Source of the DNA: Singulisphaera acidiphila DSM 18658
GTDB lineage: Bacteria; Planctomycetota; Planctomycetia; Isosphaerales; Isosphaeraceae
Length of the DNA stretch: 64,000 nt
Assembly: GCF_000242455.2 (NCBI RefSeq)
Contig: NC_019892.1
Location: forward strand, 4,960,001-5,024,000
Direction: 5' to 3'
Positions 55,816-63,728 of this stretch are shown here, piece by piece. How positions within the stretch are numbered: position 1 is the first letter of the stretch; the number at the start of each line of letters is the position of its first letter. The notes beneath the pieces were generated by a model, which did no database searches, was not told the DNA's origin, and was given only the letters and a program-made list of their open reading frames with translations. The position numbers were made by a program, and so were the translations under genes.

Positions 55816-56119
55816 AAAAATAGGAATTAAATAGAAGCTGAGCATTCATGAAAAACGTGCAATGGGTTGGCGATGTTCGCCCTGGCTGCACTCCGACTCC
55901 GGACGATCTGCGTCTTGGCTTCGTCGCAACGTACACCTACCTGTCGTGAAGAAATGATGCGACAGGCGCAGGAAGGCTTCGGATTGCCATCCCTTCTGAC
56001 GGTGTCGAAAGTTGGCGATTATCATGAGGCAATTGATGGCCCGCCGACATAGATTATAATCGTGCGGGCGGATCAACGAGTTTGGTGAGATTCAAGTAGC
56101 CCGGACGCACGTCGAGATC
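55816..56119. other. gap with no recognised gene
   Basis: Only short reading frames without family features are present in this stretch. It probably contains the promoter of the membrane-protein gene that starts at 56120, but no clear signal was found. Confidence 0.4.
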
Positions 56120-56980
56120 ATGACCATGCCGGGTGATATCAGACTTCAGAATCTGGCGGTCGCCCAAGTCATCCTTGGGGGCATCGCCGTAACCCTGGCC
56201 CCGATCGAACTCAATTCCCCACTCGGGCTGGGTCGCCTCCTGATCGTTCCGCTCTTCGCATCGGCCCTCGGGCAAGCCGTCCTGCTCTCTATCTGGGGGG
56301 TGGCCTCCACGGTTTCGCCATGGGTGCGGATGGCCGGTCTTGTCGTTGGGGCGGCCTACCTGGAGTCCATGGTCAACTCCAGACTGGGGGAGGAATTCCT
56401 CGGCGTCGCCGCCGTCACCGTTGTCGTCACCACGGCGTCCTTGCTTGTGGTACGGGCGCTGGGGGGCGGTTTCACCCAACGGGCCGAGAACAGTCAGGCC
56501 GGCCGGTCCGATACCGAAGGGCTGCGGTTCTCGATCAGGGGCCTGATGGTCTTCACCGCTGCTGTCGCCTTGCTCTGCGCCGGGGCGAGGGGCCTGCAAG
56601 CGAACCCTGCACGCTTCGTTCTCCTTGTGACCCTCTGGGCGTTGTGCTTTGTGGCCGTGGGGTTCGCCACCCTCTGGGCGGCGATGGGGGAGGTCCGACC
56701 ACAGCGCCGGTGGCCGGTCGTGTTCGCCCTCTCGCCGGCCCTCGGAGTCCTCTTCGCCTACGCCGTCGACGCTCACCTGGCCGGTTGGGTCTACATCATC
56801 CTGAGCCTGTTCCTCTTCTCGGTGAACCTGTTCATGTCGCTTCTCGTCGTGCGTTCCTGCGGCTACCGTTTCGTCCGGCGGGCCGAGACCTCCCCGGACC
56901 AAGCATCCGGAGGCGGGCTTGATGATGGAGAGCCTTCCCCGTTCGGACGACCGGCCAGCAGGGTCGCCGCTCCCGAATGA
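56120..56980 (+). CDS. polytopic membrane protein of unknown function
   Basis: This is a 286-residue integral membrane protein with about eight hydrophobic helices, for example NLAVAQVILGGIAVTLAPIE, LLIVPLFASALGQAVLLSIW, VAAVTVVVTTASLLVVRALG, FVLLVTLWALCFVAVGFATL and VYIILSLFLFSVNLFMSLLV. Between the two helix groups lies RFSIRGLMVFTAAVALLCAG, a motif (basic-Phe-Ser-(I/L)-R-x-L) common in planctomycete membrane proteins. The C-terminal tail is soluble. There is no recognised transport or enzyme family. It seems monocistronic and is followed by a short repeat element. Confidence 0.75.
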   Translation: MTMPGDIRLQNLAVAQVILGGIAVTLAPIELNSPLGLGRLLIVPLFASALGQAVLLSIWGVASTVSPWVRMAGLVVGAAYLESMVNSRLGEEFLGVAAVTVVVTTASLLVVRALGGGFTQRAENSQAGRSDTEGLRFSIRGLMVFTAAVALLCAGARGLQANPARFVLLVTLWALCFVAVGFATLWAAMGEVRPQRRWPVVFALSPALGVLFAYAVDAHLAGWVYIILSLFLFSVNLFMSLLVVRSCGYRFVRRAETSPDQASGGGLDDGEPSPFGRPASRVAAPE

Positions 56981-56996
56981 GGGGGCAAGGGTTGCC

Positions 56997-57105
56997 GCCA
57001 GGCACTTCAGCAGGGCTCATCGGGAGGTTCAGGGGGATCGCCATCGTCTGGTCTGCCTCGATGAGTTGCCTCGATTTCCTGCCTTGCGCAGTCCAGGTGC
57101 CTGGC
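56997..57105. repeat. MITE-like element copy A, 9-bp terminal inverted repeats
   Basis: The element starts GCCAGGCACTTCAGCAGGGC and ends GTGCCTGGC; the outer 9 bp are perfect inverted repeats. Length is 109 bp. About 18 further bases upstream are also shared with copy B (60841-60948). It has no coding capacity. Truncated copies lie at 59734 and 61900. Confidence 0.75.
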
Positions 57106-57207
57106 CGTATTGGCGATTCGCTCTCGAGGCCACCTATGGGTTTATCTCCCATGGATTCGATCGATGGGGCGGGGCTGTGCTAGACAAGACGCTGGCCCGT
57201 AACGACA

Positions 57208-57624
57208 TCAGCCCGCTTGGGGGCCCGCCGGGTAGGTGCGTGCGATCTGGAAGCACGTCTCGGGGGTGAGTTCCATGAACCTCGTATAGAAGGTCTCGGC
57301 CGTCGCGGCGGAGAGGAGGAAGAGCTGTGTCGTGCCTCCCACCTCGTGCTTTGTACGCAGGACCAGGCTCCGGCCGATACCCTGCTTCTGGAAACAGGGA
57401 TCGACGGCGAGGTCGGCCAGGTAGCAGGAGTGGCAAAAATCCGTGATGCTCCTCGCCAATCCGACGAGATGACCGTCCGAACGGGCCGAGACCACCAGCG
57501 ACGCTCCCGTAATCATCCGGGCGATCATCTCGGGGTCGTGAGTCGCCCGGCGCAGCCCCGCGGCCCTGTAGAGACGGATCACTTCCCATGTCTCCGGCCG
57601 CCGCGTCATGATCTCGATCGGCAT
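57208..57624 (-). CDS. GNAT-family N-acetyltransferase
   Basis: This is a 138-residue GNAT acyltransferase. The N-terminal helices (EVIRLYRAAGLRRATHDPEM) are followed by the beta region SLVVSARSDGHLVGLARSIT, and then LADLAVDPCFQKQGIGRSLV, where the Q-x-x-G-I-G motif binds acetyl-CoA. The C-terminal part (FLLSAATAETFYTRFMELTP) completes the fold. An AGGAGG site 7 bases before the ATG supports the start. It probably acetylates a small molecule or a protein N-terminus. No operon partner is present. Confidence 0.9.
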   Translation of the reverse strand: MPIEIMTRRPETWEVIRLYRAAGLRRATHDPEMIARMITGASLVVSARSDGHLVGLARSITDFCHSCYLADLAVDPCFQKQGIGRSLVLRTKHEVGGTTQLFLLSAATAETFYTRFMELTPETCFQIARTYPAGPQAG

Positions 57625-57862
57625 CTCGCCACCTCCTGGTCATCTCGAGGAACCCCCCCCGGACAATACGGGTGTCCCGCGTGGCGAACGGACATGCCGA
57701 GGTCCGTCACTGGCTAGGCCGATCGATACCCTAGAGAGGTGTTATCGGCCAGAAAACGCCCCGTCTGCATTCTGCAGTCGGGGAGGAACAGGGGTGATAC
57801 TGGTGATCGCCGAAAAGTTGCTGGAGACGTTGGAGGGGGATCTCGAGGCAGGAGGTGGCAGG

Positions 57863-58282
57863 TCAGTCTCCCTCGCCTTCGCCTGGAGGGGCCGGGACAG
57901 TAACCTCGAAGCTCGTCGACTGTTCCTTCAGGTCCCCGCCCTCGTTGTGGTACCAGTTAAGGCGAACCCTGAACGGCCCGCCTGTAATCGCGACGAATTG
58001 ACTCTGAATTTTGACCGTTCGGGCTGCACTATCGTAAGTGAAGCTAAGGCTCCCCAGACCCTGAGCGGAGTCTTTATTAGCGTCAATGATGTCGATATCG
58101 ACATCATTGATTATCGGGTGCCCGACCTCCCACGCGATATTGCCGCTGAAGCTGATACCAGTACCATCGCCTCCCTTGGAGGCGGTCGTGGGCGCCGTAT
58201 ACTCTGCATGGGCAATGCTACCGGCGCCGATCAGAGTCATTGACGTGCACACCAAAACCATCGCGATCTTCAATAGCGACAT
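57863..58282 (-). CDS. small secreted protein paired with a DUF1559 gene
   Basis: This is a 139-residue protein with a signal peptide (LLKIAMVLVCTSMTLIGAGS). The mature part is beta-rich: GGDGTGISFSGNIAWEVGHP, LGSLSFTYDSAARTVKIQSQ and GPFRVRLNWYHNEGGDLKEQ, ending Pro/Gly/Glu-rich. No family is recognised. The start is chosen to give the signal peptide; a TTG at 58342 overlapping the DUF1559 stop is the alternative. It follows the DUF1559 gene by 47 bp on the same strand, so co-transcription is likely. It contains a perfect 28-bp palindrome at 58083-58110 that encodes INDVDIDIID. Confidence 0.65.
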   Translation of the reverse strand: MSLLKIAMVLVCTSMTLIGAGSIAHAEYTAPTTASKGGDGTGISFSGNIAWEVGHPIINDVDIDIIDANKDSAQGLGSLSFTYDSAARTVKIQSQFVAITGGPFRVRLNWYHNEGGDLKEQSTSFEVTVPAPPGEGEGD

Positions 58283-58329
58283 GCAGACTACTGGTTGCTT
58301 TCTCGGAGACACTCTGATCGACCATCCTG

Positions 58330-59328
58330 TCAATAGTTCCAACCCTCCATGACTTCACCGCCAGCGCGAGTTCCGGCCGATCGCCAGACTCGTGGCTCAA
58401 TGGAATCTTTTATGGGATGTACATGCCCATCGGCGAACAGGACATTCGCAGTCCCGCTATGGAAGCTTCCAGCCGTCCATGCGCCCTCGCGAATGAACAT
58501 GCCATTAAAGCAGGTAGGCCCATTAATCGTGAGGTCGTGGTTGTACAAGGTCTTGCCTTCGCCGGGATTCATCCATCCCACGCCTCTGGGGTGACTGCCG
58601 AAGGAATTCCGTGAGGCGTCCGCCTGGAGGCAGGTGGACGTGAATTGGTCGAATTGATGGGGGCGGATGAGTTTTTCGATCTGGAAGTTGTAGCGACGAC
58701 GGTCGTGGTTGGTTCCGTGGTCGGCCGGCGGCGGGGCCAGCAGCCATTCCGAAAAAGCGGCGGTATGGCTCGCCCCATCTGTCAGGCCTGTCAGGGAGAC
58801 GGGAGGATTATTGAACACTCCATTCCGCTTTTTCCGGATCTGGAATCCATATCCGGCGCAACCCGCGTAAGAAGTCGACGCTTGGCCATAGGTTGGCAGG
58901 GCTTCCGATGGGCACAGGAACATACCCACCTGCGTCGTCCCGGCGGTCTTGTTCAGCATGGGCGATTCGCCGAATTCAAACAGGCATACGTTGATTGAGT
59001 TGTAGAGCGTCGTTTCGCCCAGGTGAGGCAGGAGTGCCACGTGAGGCGAGAACTGCCTGGCAATGGAACTACCCGGAAAGCTGCCGCAGGTCGAATGGTA
59101 GTTGTGCATTGCCAGCCCGATCTGCTTCAAGTTGTTCATGCAAAAGGTGCGTCGGGCGGCCTCTCGGGCCATCTGGACGGCGGGGATAAGCAACGCCACC
59201 AGGAGGCCGACGATGGCGATGACGACCAGGACCTCAATGAGGGTGAAGCCCGGGCGACGAGTTTCGGAATAATGTATCGGCATAAGCCAATCACTGGAAA
59301 GTCGGCCCTGATTTGCACACTGGTTCAT
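58330..59328 (-). CDS. DUF1559 pilin-like protein, complete
   Basis: This is a 332-residue DUF1559 protein with a type-IV-pilin-type N-terminus: RPGFTLIEVLVVIAIVGLLV, a processing site before Phe and a hydrophobic helix, then AREAARRTFCMNNLKQIGLA. The family core (LCPSEALPTYGQASTSYAGC and LTDGASHTAAFSEWLLAP) and the H-x9-DG end (HSGTANVLFADGHVHPIKDS) are intact, as is the closing AGTRAGGEVMEG. The start could be 59328 or the internal ATG at 59283; neither has a strong ribosome site. Function unknown, possibly surface-exposed. It heads a pair with the small secreted protein. Confidence 0.9.
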   Translation of the reverse strand: MNQCANQGRLSSDWLMPIHYSETRRPGFTLIEVLVVIAIVGLLVALLIPAVQMAREAARRTFCMNNLKQIGLAMHNYHSTCGSFPGSSIARQFSPHVALLPHLGETTLYNSINVCLFEFGESPMLNKTAGTTQVGMFLCPSEALPTYGQASTSYAGCAGYGFQIRKKRNGVFNNPPVSLTGLTDGASHTAAFSEWLLAPPPADHGTNHDRRRYNFQIEKLIRPHQFDQFTSTCLQADASRNSFGSHPRGVGWMNPGEGKTLYNHDLTINGPTCFNGMFIREGAWTAGSFHSGTANVLFADGHVHPIKDSIEPRVWRSAGTRAGGEVMEGWNY

Positions 59329-59804
59329 GGCTGCGAGTTATCAGGATACAGGATGGCTTGTTTCTCGCAACATAAATTGGCGGCCTTCTTTACGGTTTCC
59401 TGGACGGTCGGCGAGGAACCGACAGTCACAATCCTTTGTGGAGCAATGATTTGCTGGATATTGCGATTCGTTCGCCAAGCTTGAATCTTCTCCGAATCTT
59501 ATCGGGGTCTTCACGATGAGCCGGATCAGCAGATAATCCCTCCTTCCTTGCCCGATGAGGTCCAATGGACGGCACCTCCAAAGGTGTTGCTGGCGATGGC
59601 CGAGGAGATGGTTGAGTTGCTCAGAGCTGAGCTTGGGATAAGGGGCCAGGAAGCGGTAGTGATGTCATGACTTCGTGCATCGGGGGTGTTGCACGAGGAC
59701 AAAACCGAAGTCGTTCTGGGGGTAATGGTCGTCGCCAGGCACTTCAGCAGGGCTCGTTGTCTATGGCAGCACGGTGATCTGCCTGTCTGCTCCGTCCGAA
59801 CGCC
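59329..59804. other. gap with a gene fragment and a truncated MITE-like copy
   Basis: No intact gene is seen. A plus-strand frame around 59540-59668 reads LPDEVQWTAPPKVLLAMAEE, then MVELLRAELGIRGQEAVVMS before a stop; it looks protein-like but has no start and may be a gene remnant. A truncated copy D of the 9-bp-TIR element, starting GCCAGGCACTTCAGCAGGGC, lies at 59734-59760. Confidence 0.4.
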
Positions 59805-60746
59805 TCACAGACTATCGGATGAGACGACTTCACCCGAGTCGCGTGTGCCCAACGCCCACCAGACACTCGTGGCAATACTCTCTCTTAAAAACTTAATATG
59901 ACCATCGGCAAACAAGACATTCGCCCCTTCGGAATGAAGGCTGCCGGCGGCACAGGCCCCCAGGAAATCCGATATCAGTGGATTGTTACAGTTCGGTCCG
60001 TTGATGGGAATGGCGTGATCGTAGAGGGTTGCCTGCCAATACCCGTTCGACCACCCGGACCCCTTCAAACCGCCCATCACGGCCGGTGGTCCGGTCTGCC
60101 CGGCTGATAAGCAAGAAGACAAGAATCCCTGCCGGTCGAACGGCGTTTGTCCGACGCCCACCGCGAAGAAGTCCCGGCGGCGATCGCGAATGACCGGTGT
60201 CGCTACGAGCCATTCCGACATGGCCGCCGTCCCGCTCGAACCGTCAACGATGTCACCGATCGAGATATTCGCGGGCCTGTCAACATTTCCCGAAAATAAT
60301 CCATTATAGGTGAGTAGATAGTATCCATCTCCGGTATTGCCGGCATAGCTGGTTGCCCCGATACGTTGCCAGACCACGGGGTCGGATGGACATAAGAAGG
60401 CCGAGACCTGTGCTGCGAATGCCGTCCGGTTCACCTCTTCGCTGCCGGCCCTTATGCTCATGTTAATTGCGTTTTACAGGGGAACCTGATCGAGATACGG
60501 AAGGAGCGAGGCATGCAACGACTGGCTGGCACTGGCCTGCCCGCTGGGGAACGCGTTCGACGTGGTATGATACGCGTGCAGCCCAAGGCCCATTTGCCGG
60601 AGGTTGTTGCCGCATTGCATCCGACGTGCCGCCTCGCGTGCGGCCTGAACAGCGGGCAAAAGCATGGCAGCGATCAGGCCGATGACGGCAATGACGACCA
60701 ATAACTCGACAAGCGTGAAGGCCTTCGTCACTGGATGCCTACTCAT
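59805..60746 (-). pseudogene. DUF1559 gene with a nonsense codon
   Basis: This is a complete DUF1559 frame of 313 codons except for TAA at 60474-60476. Before it: AFTLVELLVVIAVIGLIAAM, AREAARRMQCGNNLRQMGLG and LLPYLDQVPL. After it, in the same frame: NAINMSIRAGSEEVNRTAFA and onward to HSEGANVLFADGHIKFL. The family has Tyr at this place (LYNAIN), so a single change from TAC or TAT to TAA is enough. The start at 60746 follows GAGGGAG. The rest of the sequence shows no decay, so the mutation is recent or the base call is wrong. Confidence 0.88.
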
Positions 60747-60840
60747 TATCGCGCTCCCTCGCAATACGACGGGTCGCCCCAATACCGGGAGGCATATTAA
60801 GGCAAAACGTCCATTTCAGCCATCGGGGGCAAGGGTCGCC

Positions 60841-60948
60841 GCCAGGCACTTCAGCAGGGCTCATTGGGAGTTTCAGGGGGATTGCCATCGCCCGATCTGC
60901 CTTGACGAGTTCCCTCTATCCCAGCCTTGCGCCGTCCAGGTGCCTGGC
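60841..60948. repeat. MITE-like element copy B
   Basis: The tips are GCCAGGCAC (60841-60849) and GTGCCTGGC (60940-60948). At 108 bp it aligns with copy A with scattered substitutions and one base difference in length. It lies in the 443-bp gap between the broken DUF1559 gene and the dioxygenase gene, where no other gene is seen. Confidence 0.75.
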
Positions 60949-61007
60949 CGCATTGGCGGATCCCTCCTCTCAAGTTAAGGATCGCCTCGATCGGCCGCTC
61001 GAGCGTT

Positions 61008-61030
61008 CCCTGGGACCGCGGGCGACTCGC
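61008..61030. repeat. solo arm of the CCTGGGACCGCGGGCG palindrome
   Basis: CCCTGGGACCGCGGGCGACT matches the arms of the palindrome family at 50633 and 24622, but no opposite arm follows. Confidence 0.7.
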
Positions 61031-61225
61031 ACACAATCTGATTTGATTTCATTCCATTTCATTCAATTGAAGGTGTTCATTCACAGCTCCTGTTCGACTC
61101 GACGTGGTTTTTCGTTGTGGGTCGGATTTGGATCGACTATTTTCATAGCCAGGCTCCATGCATTCAGCGATGGGCATCTCCACGTGAATCGGCTTGGCTT
61201 ACTCCCATCCGAGGGGACTCACGTC

Positions 61226-61885
61226 ATGCGTATGCCGACTGCTTCTCACCGGGGCTGCGTGCGATTCCCCGGGCTGCTCAACGACTACAGCGGCTCGCTC
61301 CCTGCACTCCTGATCGCTGTCGCTCTCGTTGGGGGAGCCTGTGGAGCCGGTAACGCCAAGTCTCAGGACGAATTCCCAGTCCCGGATAGTCCGGCGGCTC
61401 CGCCCGCGAAGATCGTGATTCCCCCCGAAGGGGAGCCCGGCGAGCCGCTGGTGATCTCCGGGATGATCTATCAGTCGGACGGTAGGACACCGGCCGCAGG
61501 CGTGACCCTCTACCTCTTCCACACCGACGCCAAGGGGATCTACTCCCCCGACCAAGAGGAAGGCAAGCCGCCGAAGCCCCGCCTTCAGGGTTGGGTGCGG
61601 ACCAAGGCCGACGGGCGGTACGAGTTCCGCACGATCAGGCCGACGGCCTACCCGGGCGGCGACACGCCGGCCCACATCCATGCCGGTGTCTATGGCCGGG
61701 GCGTCCGCTATTGGATCAACGACTATTGGTTCGCCGACGACCCGCTCATCACCGCGAAGCAGCGGAAGAGGGTCAATGAGCCCGAAGGCAGCGGCAAGGT
61801 GATCGTCACCCTGGAACGCGATGATAAGAGGGTCTGGCGCGGGACCCGCGACATCACTCTCAAGAAGGCTGAGACCACACCCTGA
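61226..61885 (+). CDS. intradiol ring-cleavage dioxygenase-like secreted protein
   Basis: This is a 219-residue protein with a signal peptide or lipoprotein leader (LLIAVALVGGACGAGNAKSQ; a Cys near residue 42). The mature domain has the intradiol dioxygenase fold: EPLVISGMIYQSDGRTPAAG, VTLYLFHTDAKGIYSPDQEE, WVRTKADGRYEFRTIRPTAY and PGGDTPAHIHAGVYGRGVRY. Candidate iron ligands are Tyr in GIYSP, Tyr in TAYPGG and the two His in HIH. Homologues cleave catechol-type rings with non-heme iron(III). Secreted forms are common in planctomycetes, with unknown substrates. The ATG at 61226 follows GAGGGG; a longer start at 60902 runs over repeats. Confidence 0.87.
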   Translation: MRMPTASHRGCVRFPGLLNDYSGSLPALLIAVALVGGACGAGNAKSQDEFPVPDSPAAPPAKIVIPPEGEPGEPLVISGMIYQSDGRTPAAGVTLYLFHTDAKGIYSPDQEEGKPPKPRLQGWVRTKADGRYEFRTIRPTAYPGGDTPAHIHAGVYGRGVRYWINDYWFADDPLITAKQRKRVNEPEGSGKVIVTLERDDKRVWRGTRDITLKKAETTP

Positions 61886-61899
61886 AGGGAAGGGGAGCC

Positions 61900-61978
61900 G
61901 CCAGGCGCTTCAGCAGGGCTCATTGGGCGGTTCAGGGGGGATCGCTATCGCCTGGTCTGCCTTGATGAGTTGTTTCGG
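61900..61978. repeat. truncated MITE-like element copy C
   Basis: The element starts GCCAGGCGCTTCAGCAGGGC and follows copies A and B to GATGAGTTGTTTCGG, then diverges before the right tip. It begins 15 bp after the dioxygenase stop codon. Confidence 0.65.
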
Positions 61979-62040
61979 GGAGAAGTTTCAGGCTTACAAG
62001 AAGTTCGCTCCCTAAGAATGGCAGGACAAGCGGCGCATAG

Positions 62041-62068
62041 AAAAGCCTCACCAGGAGTGGGTGAGGCT
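62041..62068 (-). terminator. intrinsic terminator of the secreted-protein gene
   Basis: Read on the minus strand there is an 8-bp stem AGCCTCAC/GTGAGGCT with a 9-base loop, followed by TTTTC. It lies about 45 bp after the stop codon of the gene ending at 62112. Confidence 0.75.
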
Positions 62069-62111
62069 CGACAATCAAGAGAAAACTCAAGCAGACTTCT
62101 CAGGGCGTGAT

Positions 62112-62669
62112 TCAGTCGACATGAACTGAAACACGTTTGCCCATTTTTACAGAACCAGGGAATTCCTCAGCATTGGGGAACGTCCCTTCTTTATACTTCA
62201 GGGGGGGGGAAGCGAATGGAGTCTTGGGGTCGCAGAGAAACACAAAAGCGAAGTAGTCCCCAGGAGGTATACGCATATTCATTGCGAATGGCACGCTCGA
62301 CTCTTTGTCTGGATCGGTCACCAACACGTCGGGGTGCGTGCGCAAATTGACGAGCTTGCCTATTTTGCTAGAAACTTTGTTAGGTCGCTCGTAGATCGCG
62401 ACGAAAATCTGAAGATGGCGTTGGTGAATCCATTGACCAGAATCGGTGATATTCAGTCTCACTGGGAAACCACCCACGCCATTGACGTGCGGCATCTCTG
62501 CTTCGCCAGCGACATTATTGGCAATCGTAAAAGCCGCCCTTCTCACCAGGGGAGCATTCCCAGCAAGTTGCGAATCTACCCTTTGGGCAAGCAAGTTGCC
62601 ATTCAAGAATAACCCTGCAACCAAGGAAGGCAGCACTAGACCAATCGCAATGAAGTTGAATCGTCGCAT
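62112..62669 (-). CDS. secreted protein of unknown function
   Basis: This is a 185-residue protein with a signal peptide (FNFIAIGLVLPSLVAGLFLN). The mature part looks like a compact beta domain: HVNGVGGFPVRLNITDSGQW, HQRHLQIFVAIYERPNKVSS, VPFAMNMRIPPGDYFAFVFL and PGSVKMGKRVSVHVD. No family is recognised. The ATG at 62669 follows AGGAAA; a longer start at 62735 spoils the signal peptide. Its base composition is clearly lower in GC than most genes in the window, which suggests more recent acquisition. A terminator follows at 62041-62068. Confidence 0.7.
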   Translation of the reverse strand: MRRFNFIAIGLVLPSLVAGLFLNGNLLAQRVDSQLAGNAPLVRRAAFTIANNVAGEAEMPHVNGVGGFPVRLNITDSGQWIHQRHLQIFVAIYERPNKVSSKIGKLVNLRTHPDVLVTDPDKESSVPFAMNMRIPPGDYFAFVFLCDPKTPFASPPLKYKEGTFPNAEEFPGSVKMGKRVSVHVD

Positions 62670-63712
62670 CAGTATTTCCTGAATTGTCCGATCGGCATTC
62701 ATGTCACGCAAAATCCGGATTTCTCGCGGTCTCAATCTGTTGTAGAGTATGCATATAATGTGATTATGTTAGTTGTGCCAATGGTCGTTAGGTTTATCGC
62801 AAGCGATAACGTTAAGCGTAGATTGTCCGCGATAGGTTTCCGCCCTGCCTGTAAGGAATATTCGTTGTGCTCATTTTTGAATAGGTAATGTGCTTCTCGT
62901 TGAACTATGGATGATTTTTTTGTGTCCTTTGCTGAGGCGTGGGTGCTGCTGGAGGGAAAGTCTCCACGTCGGGAATGAAGTCCGTGAGCGTCGAAATTCT
63001 GTAGACGAACCCTTGTTGAATACGAGTCGTGCGGATGTATAGGGATTTGTGTTTATGGATTTATGGTTGCAGTTGCTGTAAATGAAGCCATTGGTGCATT
63101 CTTTGTAATTGTCCGAATTTGAAAGCCTGAGACGCAGGATCATTCAATGGTTACCTGCTAATCCTGTCAAGATCGCTTCCGGGGATGAAAAATTTGATTG
63201 GATATTTCGAAGCCGACTTCCTCGCCTTAATATCGCCCGAACTGACGACTGGTAAATAGCTTGCTGCTGATTCCTGATCCCGAGTGAAGTTTTTGTGAAG
63301 GTGTCGCCGCGTATGGCGGCAAAGTAACCGAGCAGCGACATCTTCGGATTTTTACATTGTCGCATGCTGGTTTGAGTGGTTCAGCTCTGTTCCAAAGAAG
63401 TAGCTTGTAGGAGCCTCCAAGCCTATGTTTCGCACATCTTGGGTTCATTATGTCCGAATTTCCGGCGGCCTGCAATTTCAGCGATCGTAGGCCAGGTCCG
63501 CTACAGGATGTACCGGGTGGCCTATGAGTGGGTGCTGGCCCACCGGATCGACCCGGGGTTGATCCGGCGCTTCGTAGATGTCGCCCTCGGGGGACAACGC
63601 GATGCTTCCACGACACGGGAGACAACGTGGACATCAATGACCCATCTGTCCCGCTGGCCCATGTCACGCTCCCTGCCCAGTACGTTAAAACGGCTCGAGG
63701 GGCGATGACCAA
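62670..63712. other. AT-richer stretch, mostly without recognised genes
   Basis: This 1043-bp region is distinctly AT-richer than the rest of the window up to about 63480, with only short reading frames on both strands. None has a family feature. GC content rises again from about 63480, where a possible broken gene begins (see 63508-63728). Confidence 0.5.
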
Positions 63713-63728
63713 TCAGCCGAAGTCGTAG
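63508..63728 (+). pseudogene. possible frameshifted gene remnant
   Basis: Two plus-strand frames look like successive parts of one protein: MYRVAYEWVLAHRIDPGLIR with RFVDVALGGQRDAS in one frame (from 63508), then DNVDINDPSVPLAHVTLPAQ and YVKTARGAMTNQPKS in another (ending 63728). A frameshift near 63605-63615 would join them. No family is recognised. The end overlaps the stop of the macro-domain gene on the other strand. This is a weak call. Confidence 0.2.

Noticed and set aside
6733..60476. Stop-codon recoding of TAA as an explanation for the two interrupted genes
   Set aside because: TAA serves as the normal stop of other genes in this window (for example at 730, 4112 and 24527), so recoding is not supported.
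60902..61225. N-terminal extension of the dioxygenase-like gene
   Set aside because: It runs through the MITE-like copy and a palindrome arm, and would bury the signal peptide.
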